From: DAOUAJ01 sp034433615
GTDB lineage: Bacteria > Chloroflexota > Anaerolineae > DUEN01
Direction of reading: 5' to 3'
Length of the DNA stretch: 21,711 nucleotides
Assembly (NCBI GenBank): GCA_034433615.1
Contig: DAOUAJ010000389.1
Span: forward strand, 1-21,711
Below the pieces are notes generated by a model. It saw nothing but the letters and a program-made list of their open reading frames with translations, made no database searches and had not been told where the DNA came from. Each line of letters opens with the position of its first letter. Position 1 is the first letter of the stretch. The position numbers and the translations under genes were made by a program. Shown piece after piece: positions 1-6,220 of the stretch.

Positions 1-79
1 CAACCGAAGCCGGACGCTCGATCACCTCACCGGCCGCGATCTTATTGGAAACTTCGGGAGGAAGAACCTGGATAGGCAT
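1..79 (-). CDS. mutL: DNA mismatch repair protein MutL, N-terminal fragment
   Basis: Only the first 26 codons lie in the window; the gene runs off the left edge. The reverse strand from the ATG at 79 reads MPIQVLPPEVSNKIAAGEV followed by IERPASV. This is the hallmark start of MutL: the first helix of the GHKL ATPase, with the N-K-I-A-A-G-E-V motif carrying the Mg/ATP-binding Glu and Asn. MutL couples MutS mismatch recognition to strand excision. A weak Shine-Dalgarno (AGCAGG) sits 7 bases before the ATG, and a candidate extended -10 promoter lies just upstream. The motif is specific enough for a firm call despite the short fragment; nothing can be said about the endonuclease domain. Confidence 0.93.
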   Translation of the reverse strand, partial: MPIQVLPPEVSNKIAAGEVIERPASV

Positions 80-110
80 TGCGCAGCCTGCTGGTTGATA
101 GGGTAACTCC

Positions 111-138
111 ATTGTACCATAGCCGGCAGAGAGCACAA
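111..138 (-). promoter_or_regulatory. Candidate mutL promoter (extended -10)
   Basis: On the minus strand a TACAAT -10 (116 to 111) is preceded by TGG, giving an extended -10 (TGnTACAAT). A TTGTGC -35 (138 to 133, 3 of 6 matches) lies 16 bases upstream. The start site would be near 104, leaving a leader of about 25 bases before the mutL ATG. Upstream of it is an 8-base inverted repeat, TGGGTTAA at 162-169 and TTAACCCA at 200-207, that could be an operator or the terminator stem of the gene upstream. Confidence 0.45.
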
Positions 139-251
139 AGAGAGTTAGCACGCATAAGCGCTGGGTTAACCTCTGACAGTCGTAGGGTAAGATGCCCACT
201 TAACCCAACAGTTATGTGCGCATCACCAAAAAGGTAAACGCCCAGGCTGAG

Positions 252-938
252 TCAGTTTTCGCCTGCGCTGACTCCCCACTCTTCCCGCCAGAAGGGGAGC
301 GGGTCTTGAATGACCTTGCCCACTTCCGGTGGCTCCGACACCTCCACATCGAGGCCGGCTTTCTTCAGCATCGCCTGGATGACCTGGGGGTCGGAAAGGG
401 CATCGAAAATCGCTTGATAACGCGCCCATTGCGCTCTCAGTGCCTCGTAGTCCCCTGTTTCCCAGTAGCCCCCATCGTCGAACACTTCCCACTCGCTGGC
501 GTAGCGCTCAACCAGCCGCAGCAACTCACAGACGCGAATGTGGGTTTCCGGTGAGCTGAACTGAGTCTTGATGGAGAGATGCTCCCAAATCCCATAGCGG
601 CCCACCGCCAGACGATCTGACCATGCGTTCCGATATACGACCAGGCGTCCCTGACGATTGAAGGTCAGGTAGAGAAGCTCACAGCCGGGGGGGTGGATGA
701 CCAGGCCGCGCCAGTGATCATCCACAGGCTCCTCGACCACCTCGGCAGTGTCAGTGGGAATGCCATCATCGGTTTCGAGGGGCACAAGCTTGAGCCGCTC
801 TCCAACACCCAGGATACGCTCATCCACCTCGTGACAAGGCCACTGTAACGAAGCACAAACTTTCCGGAGTTCGATCACGAGTTGAGAGAGTTGAGCCGGA
901 TCGCGCAGTTGACCCTGATAGTAGATACAAATGCCCAC
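252..938 (-). CDS. Hypothetical protein with K-T-Q-F and GGYWETGD motifs
   Basis: A 228-residue soluble, acidic protein with no signal peptide or membrane segment. It starts at GTG 938 behind a perfect AGGAGG (945-950) spaced 6 bases, so it is a well-expressed real gene. Features visible: an N-terminal MGICIYYQGQL strand region, a central WRGLVIHPPGCELLYLTF hydrophobic segment, then LSIKTQFSSPETHIRVCELL (about residues 122-141) and GGYWETGDYEALRAQW (about 156-171). I recall uncharacterised proteins in Chloroflexi and similar phyla with the same order of K-T-Q-F-x(2)-P-x(2)-H and GGYWETGD motifs, but no assigned function. It precedes mutL on the same strand with a 172-base gap and a separate candidate promoter, so co-function with repair is not implied. 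Confidence 0.72.
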   Translation of the reverse strand: MGICIYYQGQLRDPAQLSQLVIELRKVCASLQWPCHEVDERILGVGERLKLVPLETDDGIPTDTAEVVEEPVDDHWRGLVIHPPGCELLYLTFNRQGRLVVYRNAWSDRLAVGRYGIWEHLSIKTQFSSPETHIRVCELLRLVERYASEWEVFDDGGYWETGDYEALRAQWARYQAIFDALSDPQVIQAMLKKAGLDVEVSEPPEVGKVIQDPLPFWREEWGVSAGEN

Positions 939-1293
939 AGAGAACCTCCTGTTTTCTGAGTAAGCTCATACGTCATTTCAGAGATCCAGTGAGAGGATGT
1001 CTGAAAATTGCTCCCGCACCCGTCCTCAGGTGCGGAAATCGGCCCGAGGCTTCGCCCTGAGGGGCTCCCTGGCCTGACCGCCAGCCTGCCTAGCCCTCTG
1101 AACACTCCTTCGGAGTACAGATATCTGATGTAGAGGCAGATCGGCACCTTGACAAGAAGCGTGGTATCATTGACACCACTCAGGAGCGCTACAGCCAAAC
1201 TGCCCATGCAAGCGGCCGCAAGTTGAAAGTCGAAGAACTGATGAAATCAAGGTCTAGCTCTAAGATCCTGGATGCCAGGGATGTCTCCGCCGA
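939..1293. other. 355-base intergenic region with GC-rich hairpins, no gene
   Basis: No convincing coding sequence on either strand. It holds the AGGAGG of the upstream hypothetical gene (945-950). A hairpin has arms CCGCACC (1014-1020) and GGTGCGG (1029-1035) with an 8-base loop; on the minus strand it is followed within a few bases by a short T tract (ATTTTC), so it may act as a weak terminator. A second small stem is ACTCC-TTC-GGAGT (1104-1116). The segment 1040-1090 is rich in GAGG/CCTC words, like the repeat found upstream of the SRAP gene. A consensus-like TTGACA at 1149-1154 has no correctly spaced -10, so no promoter is called there. Confidence 0.4.
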
Positions 1294-1995
1294 TCAGGGT
1301 GAATCCGCTCTACTTGCCACCTGCCACGGAGCGATGCAGGCTGGTGAGTCGGTCTTTGGATCATTCACCAGGGTCGAGACAGGGTATGCTTCCATCTGTG
1401 AGTCAGGATAAGGCAGGAGCAAACCATTCAGCCTGTCCGGGCTCTGTTCTAGCGGGTTCAACCATTGCGTATAGGCCTCGGGCCTGAGAATGACCGGCAT
1501 GCGGTTGTGGATCTTCTCCAGCAGTGCATTGGGCGTGGTCGTGATGATCGCGCAGGATAAGAGCGTCTCGCCGTTCGGTGAACGCCATGTTTCCCAAAGG
1601 CCGGCAAAGGCGAACGGCTCGCCTGATTTCAGCCGGACATAAATCGGCGTCTTGGCCCGGCCTGCCCCTGGCGGCTCCCTGCGCCATTCATAGAAACCAT
1701 CGGCCAGGACCAAGCAACGACGGCGCCTGTAGGCCATACGGAAAGCCGGCTTCTCGGCCAGCGTTTCGGCCCGTGCGTTGATCAATTGGTTGCCGATCTT
1801 AGGGTCCTTCGCCCAGGGCGGGACCAACCCCCACAGGAAGAACTCTACCTGGTTCTGGCCGTTATTAGGAACCACGGCGATAGGCTGAGACGGCGCGATG
1901 TTGTAGCGCGGCGGTATCTGGTCAGGCAGCGTAAGCCAGGGGAAAGCTTCCTTCAGGTCGGCCGTGTCCATTGCGAGTGTGAATCTCCCGCACAT
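1294..1995 (-). CDS. SRAP-domain abasic-site DNA-protein crosslink protein (HMCES/YedK family)
   Basis: A full-length 233-residue SRAP domain. It begins M-C-G-R-F, so after Met removal Cys2 becomes the N-terminal residue that forms the thiazolidine crosslink with abasic sites in single-stranded DNA. Other family residues are present: N73 in NARAET, E103 in GFYEW and H163 in KIHNRMPVIL, the last two forming the catalytic pair. Known role of the family: shielding abasic sites at stalled forks, an SOS-associated function in bacteria. The ATG at 1995 is the only sensible start because Cys2 must follow it. A GGAGGG lies 12 bases upstream, longer spacing than usual. The gene stands alone on the minus strand behind a long leader containing a dispersed repeat. 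No LexA-type operator was recognised. Confidence 0.93.
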   Translation of the reverse strand: MCGRFTLAMDTADLKEAFPWLTLPDQIPPRYNIAPSQPIAVVPNNGQNQVEFFLWGLVPPWAKDPKIGNQLINARAETLAEKPAFRMAYRRRRCLVLADGFYEWRREPPGAGRAKTPIYVRLKSGEPFAFAGLWETWRSPNGETLLSCAIITTTPNALLEKIHNRMPVILRPEAYTQWLNPLEQSPDRLNGLLLPYPDSQMEAYPVSTLVNDPKTDSPACIAPWQVASRADSP

Positions 1996-2066
1996 GTTTC
2001 AGAATACCCTCCGTTGGATTCGAGGTCACTGGCGATTGGAAACCGCGCCTACGTCTGCAAAGTCGG

Positions 2067-2123
2067 CCCTTCGACCAGCCTTCGGGCCGAGGCCCCTCAG
2101 GCCGAGGGCTCAGGGCAGGCTCT
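2067..2123. repeat. Dispersed repeat copy in the leader of the SRAP gene
   Basis: Begins CCCTTCGAC (2067-2075) and ends GGCTCAGGGCAGGCTCT (2107-2123). The same two blocks occur at 16018-16044, the second identical over 17 bases; an inverted 13-base copy is at 16635-16647. The middle here carries an additional duplicated unit (GGCCGAGG twice). It lies between the candidate SRAP promoter (2223-2231) and the SRAP start (1995), so it would be transcribed as part of the 5' leader. Resembles short GC-rich interspersed repeats I recall from Chloroflexi genomes. Confidence 0.6.
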
Positions 2124-2222
2124 TCGCCGACCAGATGTAGCCCGCGCAGGCGGGCTTTGCAGTCGTTGCCGCGACTTCCAGTTGCCAAGCCAGGGAGCAA
2201 GTGAATGGATGCCAGCATTCAC

Positions 2223-2231
2223 ATTATAGCA
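2223..2231 (-). promoter_or_regulatory. Candidate promoter for the SRAP gene (extended -10)
   Basis: The minus strand reads TGCTATAAT: a perfect TATAAT -10 (2228 to 2223) with the TGn extension. No good -35 is found 16-18 bases upstream, which extended -10 promoters tolerate. The implied leader is about 220 bases and includes the dispersed repeat at 2067-2123. The 378 bases between the SRAP start and the obg start hold only this promoter, the repeat and the obg promoter; short open frames there have atypical composition. Confidence 0.45.
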
Positions 2232-2324
2232 CAAATAGTCTTCAACGGGCTGGTTAGCCTAATGTCACTAACAGTCTTCTGAAAATTGTCGATAAGATTC
2301 CCGATTCAACCAGGTGGAGGATTT

Positions 2325-2353
2325 TTGTCAATGCTTATCTATGCGTGTATACT
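2325..2353 (+). promoter_or_regulatory. Near-consensus sigma-70 promoter for obg-nadD
   Basis: TTGTCA (2325-2330), exactly 17 bases, then TATACT (2348-2353); each box matches 5 of 6 consensus positions. Transcription would start near 2360, right at the GGAGG (2361-2365) that precedes the TTG at 2374. Because the promoter lies downstream of the two possible ATG starts (2314, 2341), it excludes them for the main transcript and decides the obg start. Confidence 0.7.
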
Positions 2354-2373
2354 GGCGCACGGAGGTTGGGAGT

Positions 2374-3648
2374 TTGTTCTTCGACGAGGCGCGCATCTAC
2401 GTGAAGGGCGGTGATGGCGGCAACGGCTGTGTCTCCTTCCGCCGGGAGAAATTTGTGCCGCTGGGCGGCCCCAACGGTGGCAACGGCGGCAAGGGAGGCG
2501 ACGTTTACCTGGTGGCCGATCCTTCCCTGAATACATTGATCCATTTTCAGCGACGCGTGCATTTTAAAGCAGCGCACGGGGAACATGGTCGCGGCAAGGA
2601 GCAGCACGGCCGCAGCGGTGCTGATCTAACCATCCCGGTCCCACCTGGCACGGTTGTCTATCACGACCGCACCGGCGAACTCCTGGCCGATCTGGTGACG
2701 CCAGGGCAAAAGGTGCTGGTGGCCAGAGGAGGCCGGGGGGGTCGGGGCAATGCGGCCTTCAAGAGCCCCACCAACCAGGCCCCGCGCATCGCCGAGCGGG
2801 GTGAGCCGGGCGAGGAACGTTGGATCCGCCTGGAGCTGAAGCTCATCGCCGACGCAGGCATCATCGGGGTGCCCAATGCTGGCAAGTCAACCCTTCTGGC
2901 TCGCGTGACGGCTGCCAGGCCCAAAATCGCCGATTATCCGTTCACGACACTGGAGCCCAACCTGGGCGTTGTCCAGATGGATCACCGCGACTTGGTGCTG
3001 GCCGATATTCCTGGATTGATCGAGGGAGCCCACAGGGGCGCCGGGCTGGGGGATAAATTCCTCCGTCACATCGAACGTTGTCGCGTTCTGGTTCACCTGC
3101 TGAATGGCCTCAGCCCGGATCCCGTTGGCGATTGGGAGGCCGTCAATCAGGAGCTGGAGTTGTTCAATCCACAGTTGGCCGACAAACCGCAAGTGGTAGC
3201 CTTTAACAAAATGGACTTGCCGGAGGTACGGGAGCGGTGGCCCCAAATTCGCCAGGAGCTGCAGGCGCAAGGAGTTGACCCGCTGGCGATCTCTGCTGTC
3301 ACCGGCGAGGGGGTCTCGCTGCTGCTCCAGCGCACGGTCGAGGTGTTAGACCGCCAACCTCGAGAGTCAGCACCTGCACCGGGGGAAGGAGTGCGCGTTT
3401 TTCGCCCCGCCCCGGACGAGATGGGCTTTACGGTCACTCGCGAGGGGAGCATCTGGCGGGTGCGGGGACAGCAGATTGAGCGCGCGGTGGCGATGACTAA
3501 TTGGAATTATTACGAGGCGGCGTTGCGGTTCCAGCGCATCCTGGAAGCGATGGGCATCACTCAGGCGTTAGAAGAGGCCGGCGTACAGGAGGGAGACACA
3601 GTGATGATCGGTGACACAGAGCTGGTGTGGGGGCATCAAGAGGCATGA
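2374..3648 (+). CDS. obg: Obg/CgtA ribosome-associated GTPase
   Basis: A large GTPase of ribosome 50S maturation and stress control. Three domains are seen. The glycine-rich Obg fold (about residues 1-158) shows YVKGGDGGNGCVSFRREK and GGRGGRGNAAFKSPTNQAP. The G domain has G1 GVPNAGKST (about 164-172), the switch YPFTTLEPNLG, G3 DIPG, G4 NKMD and SAVTGEG. A C-terminal OCT domain ends in VMIGDTELVW. I chose the TTG at 2374, giving LFFDEARIYVKGG as in relatives that start MFFDEA. It has GGAGG (2361-2365) at 8 bases, and the promoter lies inside the alternative extension from 2314. The 425-residue length is normal. The stop overlaps the nadD start (ATGA), so the two are translationally coupled. 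Confidence 0.96.
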   Translation: MFFDEARIYVKGGDGGNGCVSFRREKFVPLGGPNGGNGGKGGDVYLVADPSLNTLIHFQRRVHFKAAHGEHGRGKEQHGRSGADLTIPVPPGTVVYHDRTGELLADLVTPGQKVLVARGGRGGRGNAAFKSPTNQAPRIAERGEPGEERWIRLELKLIADAGIIGVPNAGKSTLLARVTAARPKIADYPFTTLEPNLGVVQMDHRDLVLADIPGLIEGAHRGAGLGDKFLRHIERCRVLVHLLNGLSPDPVGDWEAVNQELELFNPQLADKPQVVAFNKMDLPEVRERWPQIRQELQAQGVDPLAISAVTGEGVSLLLQRTVEVLDRQPRESAPAPGEGVRVFRPAPDEMGFTVTREGSIWRVRGQQIERAVAMTNWNYYEAALRFQRILEAMGITQALEEAGVQEGDTVMIGDTELVWGHQEA

Positions 3649-4304
3649 TGCGCATCGGTATTCTTGGCGGCACCTTTGATCCCCCTCATATCGGGCATCT
3701 CATCCTGGCAGAGGAGGCGTGGTTCCAATTGAAACTGGATCGCGTACTTCTGGTGCCGGCGGGTGATCCCCCCCACAAGCGCGGTCAGCCTTTGTCGCCA
3801 GCATTTCACCGGGTCGCCATGGTGGAACTGGCCATTGCCGACAATCCCCACCTGGAGCTGTCACGGGTTGATGTAGATCGGCCGGGGCCACACTACACGA
3901 TTGATATGGTCCACCTGTTACGGGAGCAGTTCGCCGATGACGTGGAGTTGTACTTTCTGATGGGATTAGATTCTCTGGCTGATCTGCCTCGCTGGCACCA
4001 GGCTGCCGAGCTGGTCGCAGCCTGTCGCCTGGTCGCGCTGAGCCGGCCCGATGTCCATTTGGACTGGGAATATCTGGAGGCCGCGTTACCCGGCATCCGG
4101 CAGCGCATTGTGCTATTGGATATGCCTGAGCTAGAGATTGCCTCACACGTGTTGCAGCAACGTGTTCGGCAGGGGTACCCCATCCGCTACCAGGTGTTGC
4201 CTGCTGTGGAGGCCTATATCTATCGTCACAACCTCTATCGCTCGCCCCAACCAACCCCAGCAGTGGCTGCGGCTAACGTCTGTCATCTCACCCGGTCGCC
4301 GTGA
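3645..4304 (+). CDS. nadD: Nicotinate-nucleotide adenylyltransferase NadD
   Basis: Transfers AMP from ATP to nicotinate mononucleotide, giving deamido-NAD in NAD synthesis. The nucleotidyltransferase signature GGTFDPPHIGH (residues 8-18, with the H-x-G-H pair) is at the start. PAGDPPHKRG, the substrate loop YFLMGLDSLADLPRWH and the C-terminal IRYQVLPAVEAYIYRHNLY all fit NadD. The start ATG at 3645 overlaps the obg TGA; ATG 3648 is the alternative. At 219 residues the length is normal. Oddity: the ATP-binding ISSTxIR motif is replaced by I165-A-S-H-V-L-Q171, losing the usual Thr and Arg, although the following R-V-x-x-G-x-x-I-R-Y is kept. Coupling to obg is frequent in bacteria. Confidence 0.94.
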   Translation: MMRIGILGGTFDPPHIGHLILAEEAWFQLKLDRVLLVPAGDPPHKRGQPLSPAFHRVAMVELAIADNPHLELSRVDVDRPGPHYTIDMVHLLREQFADDVELYFLMGLDSLADLPRWHQAAELVAACRLVALSRPDVHLDWEYLEAALPGIRQRIVLLDMPELEIASHVLQQRVRQGYPIRYQVLPAVEAYIYRHNLYRSPQPTPAVAAANVCHLTRSP

Positions 4305-4496
4305 CTTCTGGCATAGCCGTCGCAGATTTGAGCGCCCTGCGGAAGGATAGAATTGCTATGACCAGTGTCATATGAAAGAGGGTTCAAAGTGCCTAGAATG
4401 TAAAAGCAAGAAGCCTCGGACTAAAAGACCGGCAGCATGAGACATTAGAGCCGTTGAGCTTCTTCCTCATCGCACCCTCGAAGGGGGAGGCATGAA

Positions 4497-4925
4497 ATGC
4501 GTGTTGCACATATCATGACGCCCAACCCGGTAACGGTTACGCCGAGCAATGCCATCAGCACCGCCATTGCCCTGATGCGGGCAGGTGGTTTCCGTCGGCT
4601 GCCTGTTGTGGAGAACGGTCGTCTGGTCGGGATCGTCACCGCCCGTGACCTCCGCCTTGCCTCTAACGCGCCCACTGTCGTTCGCGAGCAATGGTACGAC
4701 AATTACATGCTGCAACATATCGCCGTAGGCACGTGCATGACCCCTGATCCCATCACCGTCACACCTGATAGCTCGATCGCGGAGGCCGCCCGGTTGATGC
4801 GGGATCACAAAATCAGCGGGCTGCCGGTGATGGAAGGTGGCCGTCTGGTCGGAATTGTCACCGAAACCGATTTGCTGAATTACCTCCTGGAGTTACTAGA
4901 GGAAGGTGAAAGAGCCGTAGCCTGA
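4497..4925 (+). CDS. Stand-alone CBS-domain pair protein
   Basis: A 142-residue protein made only of two CBS motifs. The first spans roughly residues 1-60 (HIMTPNPVTVTP ... RRLPVVENGRLVGIVTARDL). The second spans about 75-138 (CMTPDPITVTPDSSIAEAA ... SGLPVMEGGRLVGIVTETDL). Such pairs form a Bateman module that binds adenosine nucleotides and often senses energy state. No catalytic or membrane domain is attached, so the partner is unknown. The ATG at 4497 follows GGGGGAGG (4483-4490) by 6 bases; the ATG at 4492 is out of frame. The 192-base region upstream has no promoter I can defend. The next gene is a second CBS pair with the same architecture, probably an old duplicate. Confidence 0.92.
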   Translation: MRVAHIMTPNPVTVTPSNAISTAIALMRAGGFRRLPVVENGRLVGIVTARDLRLASNAPTVVREQWYDNYMLQHIAVGTCMTPDPITVTPDSSIAEAARLMRDHKISGLPVMEGGRLVGIVTETDLLNYLLELLEEGERAVA

Positions 4926-5076
4926 TTCACCCCAGGGGCGAGGCGTCCGCACCCACGGCTGGCTGGTCCACGTCCCCGAGATCTGATTTCATTCCCTGAC
5001 GTCGTTCATACCGTCCGCCGCAGTGGGCACATTGCTCTGGGAATCCCCACTCATGTCACTCTGAGCCGAACGGCCA

Positions 5077-5105
5077 TTGGGCTTTTGCGCGGATTATGCT
5101 ACAAT
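5077..5105 (+). promoter_or_regulatory. Extended -10 promoter for the second CBS-pair gene
   Basis: TGCTACAAT (5097-5105) gives an extended -10 with 5 of 6 matches in the hexamer; TTGGGC (5077-5082) sits exactly 17 bases upstream of TACAAT (3 of 6). The start site would be near 5112, followed by AGGAGG (5128-5133) and the ATG at 5143. The promoter shows that the two CBS genes can be expressed separately. Confidence 0.55.
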
Positions 5106-5142
5106 GCCTGCAGTGACGAGCAAATCCAGGAGGCTGCCTGCC

Positions 5143-5586
5143 ATGCGATACGCGCTGGTGCGAGATTTGATGAGTTGCCCGCCTGTGGTGATTGACCCGG
5201 ATGCCACCCTGGCGGAGGCGGAGGCGCTGATGGAAGAAGCGCATGTGCGCCGGCTGCCGGTGGTCAATGCGGAAGGGCGGCTGGTGGGCATCATCAGCCG
5301 TGGAGACATCCGGGAAGGCATGAGCGTCAGCTCAACCAGCCATCCCTACGCACCGGAGGCTCAGGAGCAGTGGCTGACCGTCGCCGACGTGATGACGGTG
5401 AACGTGGTGACGGTGACACCTGATACCCCCCTGTGGCGGGTAGCCGACCTGATGTTAGAGCATAAGATTGGCGGGTTGCCGGTGGTGGAAGGCGCAGAGG
5501 TCGTGGGCATGATCACCGAGTCCGACATCTTCAAGTTGGTGGCCCAGCGATGGCGAGCAGAGTCAGAGGATTGCTCTTCTCACTAA
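5143..5586 (+). CDS. Second stand-alone CBS-domain pair protein
   Basis: A 147-residue Bateman module. CBS1 covers about residues 1-60 (LVRDLMSCPPVVIDPDATLAEAE in two halves, then RRLPVVNAEGRLVGIISRGD). CBS2 covers about 83-140 (VADVMTVNVVTVTPDTPL, GGLPVVEGAEVVGMITESD). The linker, with HPYAPEAQEQW, differs from that of the preceding CBS protein. The ATG at 5143 has AGGAGG 9 bases upstream. In-frame starts at 5077 and 5104 overlap the predicted promoter and are rejected. Known function of the fold is adenylate-ligand sensing; the target here is unknown. The gene lies 28 bases ahead of tsaE and may be co-transcribed with it. Confidence 0.92.
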   Translation: MRYALVRDLMSCPPVVIDPDATLAEAEALMEEAHVRRLPVVNAEGRLVGIISRGDIREGMSVSSTSHPYAPEAQEQWLTVADVMTVNVVTVTPDTPLWRVADLMLEHKIGGLPVVEGAEVVGMITESDIFKLVAQRWRAESEDCSSH

Positions 5587-5614
5587 AGCCCTGGTGCAAC
5601 GCAGGGGTACGGCC

Positions 5615-6211
5615 ATGTCTGGTGATCAGCCATCAACCATTAACCATCAGCAGTCAGCCAACCATCCAAAATCGAAAATCGAAAATCGAAAATCGGTGGC
5701 GCGGTGGGTGCTGATCAGCCACGCGCCGGAGGAGACAGCAGCCCTGGGCACCGCGCTGGCTGCGCTCCTGCAGCCGGGGGACGTCGTCGCGCTTTCCGGC
5801 GACCTGGGCGCAGGCAAGACCACACTGGTACAGGGCCTGGCGCGTGGGTTGGGGATCACCCAGCCGGTGACAAGCCCCACCTTCATTCTCATCAACGAAT
5901 ACCGGTCCACGCCGCCGCTCTACCACGTAGACTGTTACCGCCTGGTGGATGCTCCTGCCGAGGCCTGGGCCATCGGGCTGGATGAATTACTGTACGACGA
6001 TGGGATTTGCGTGATCGAGTGGGCTGATCGTCTGAGGTCGCTGTTGCCGGCCGAACGGCTGGACGTGATCCTGATCTGGATTGGTCCTCATGAGCGCCTA
6101 GTGGAGATCGTGGGACGGGGCGCCCGCTATGCTGTGTTGGTTCATGCCCTGAGTTCCTGTGGATCCTCAGCACCACAAGGAATTCCTGGGAACTCGCAGG
6201 TCACTGGCTGA
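5615..6211 (+). CDS. tsaE: tRNA t6A biosynthesis ATPase TsaE
   Basis: P-loop ATPase that drives the TsaB-TsaD complex making N6-threonylcarbamoyladenosine at position 37 of ANN-decoding tRNAs. Walker A GDLGAGKTT is at residues 62-70, followed by QGLARGLGI, the TsaE signature VTSPTFILINEY, HVDCYRL, and VIEWADR near the end. The ATG at 5615 has AGGGG 7 bases upstream; GTG 5594 and GTG 5696 are alternatives. The first ~27 residues are low-complexity and come from a simple repeat (AAAATCG four times at 5668-5695). The conserved fold begins at VARWVLISHAPEET, so the leader is probably a dispensable, repeat-derived extension. tsaB follows after 9 bases; tsaD is not in this window. Confidence 0.94.
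   Translation: MSGDQPSTINHQQSANHPKSKIENRKSVARWVLISHAPEETAALGTALAALLQPGDVVALSGDLGAGKTTLVQGLARGLGITQPVTSPTFILINEYRSTPPLYHVDCYRLVDAPAEAWAIGLDELLYDDGICVIEWADRLRSLLPAERLDVILIWIGPHERLVEIVGRGARYAVLVHALSSCGSSAPQGIPGNSQVTG
5625..5695 (+). repeat. Low-complexity repeat inside the tsaE leader
   Basis: Irregular CATCAACC/ATTAACC/ATCAGC words from about 5625 to 5667 are followed by four perfect tandem copies of AAAATCG (5668-5674, 5675-5681, 5682-5688, 5689-5695). AT-rich in a GC-rich neighbourhood. The frame stays open, reading N-H-P-K-S-K-I-E-N-R-K-S. Similar strings are, in my memory, scattered through Chloroflexi genomes. Confidence 0.8.
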
Positions 6212-6220
6212 AGTTGATCT

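Noticed and set aside
1149..1177. TTGACA promoter in the 939-1293 gap
   Set aside because: No acceptable -10 lies 16-18 bases downstream, and there is no plus-strand gene for it to serve.
1922..2218. A 98-codon minus-strand frame overlapping the SRAP start
   Set aside because: It consists mainly of translated GC-rich repeat, and its end is out of frame with the SRAP domain.
4305..4496. Promoter for the first CBS gene
   Set aside because: TAGAAT words at 4348 and 4394 have no -35 at a workable distance, so nothing was called.
5668..5695. Possible CRISPR-like repeat
   Set aside because: The AAAATCG copies are contiguous 7-mers with no spacers, so it is a simple tandem repeat.
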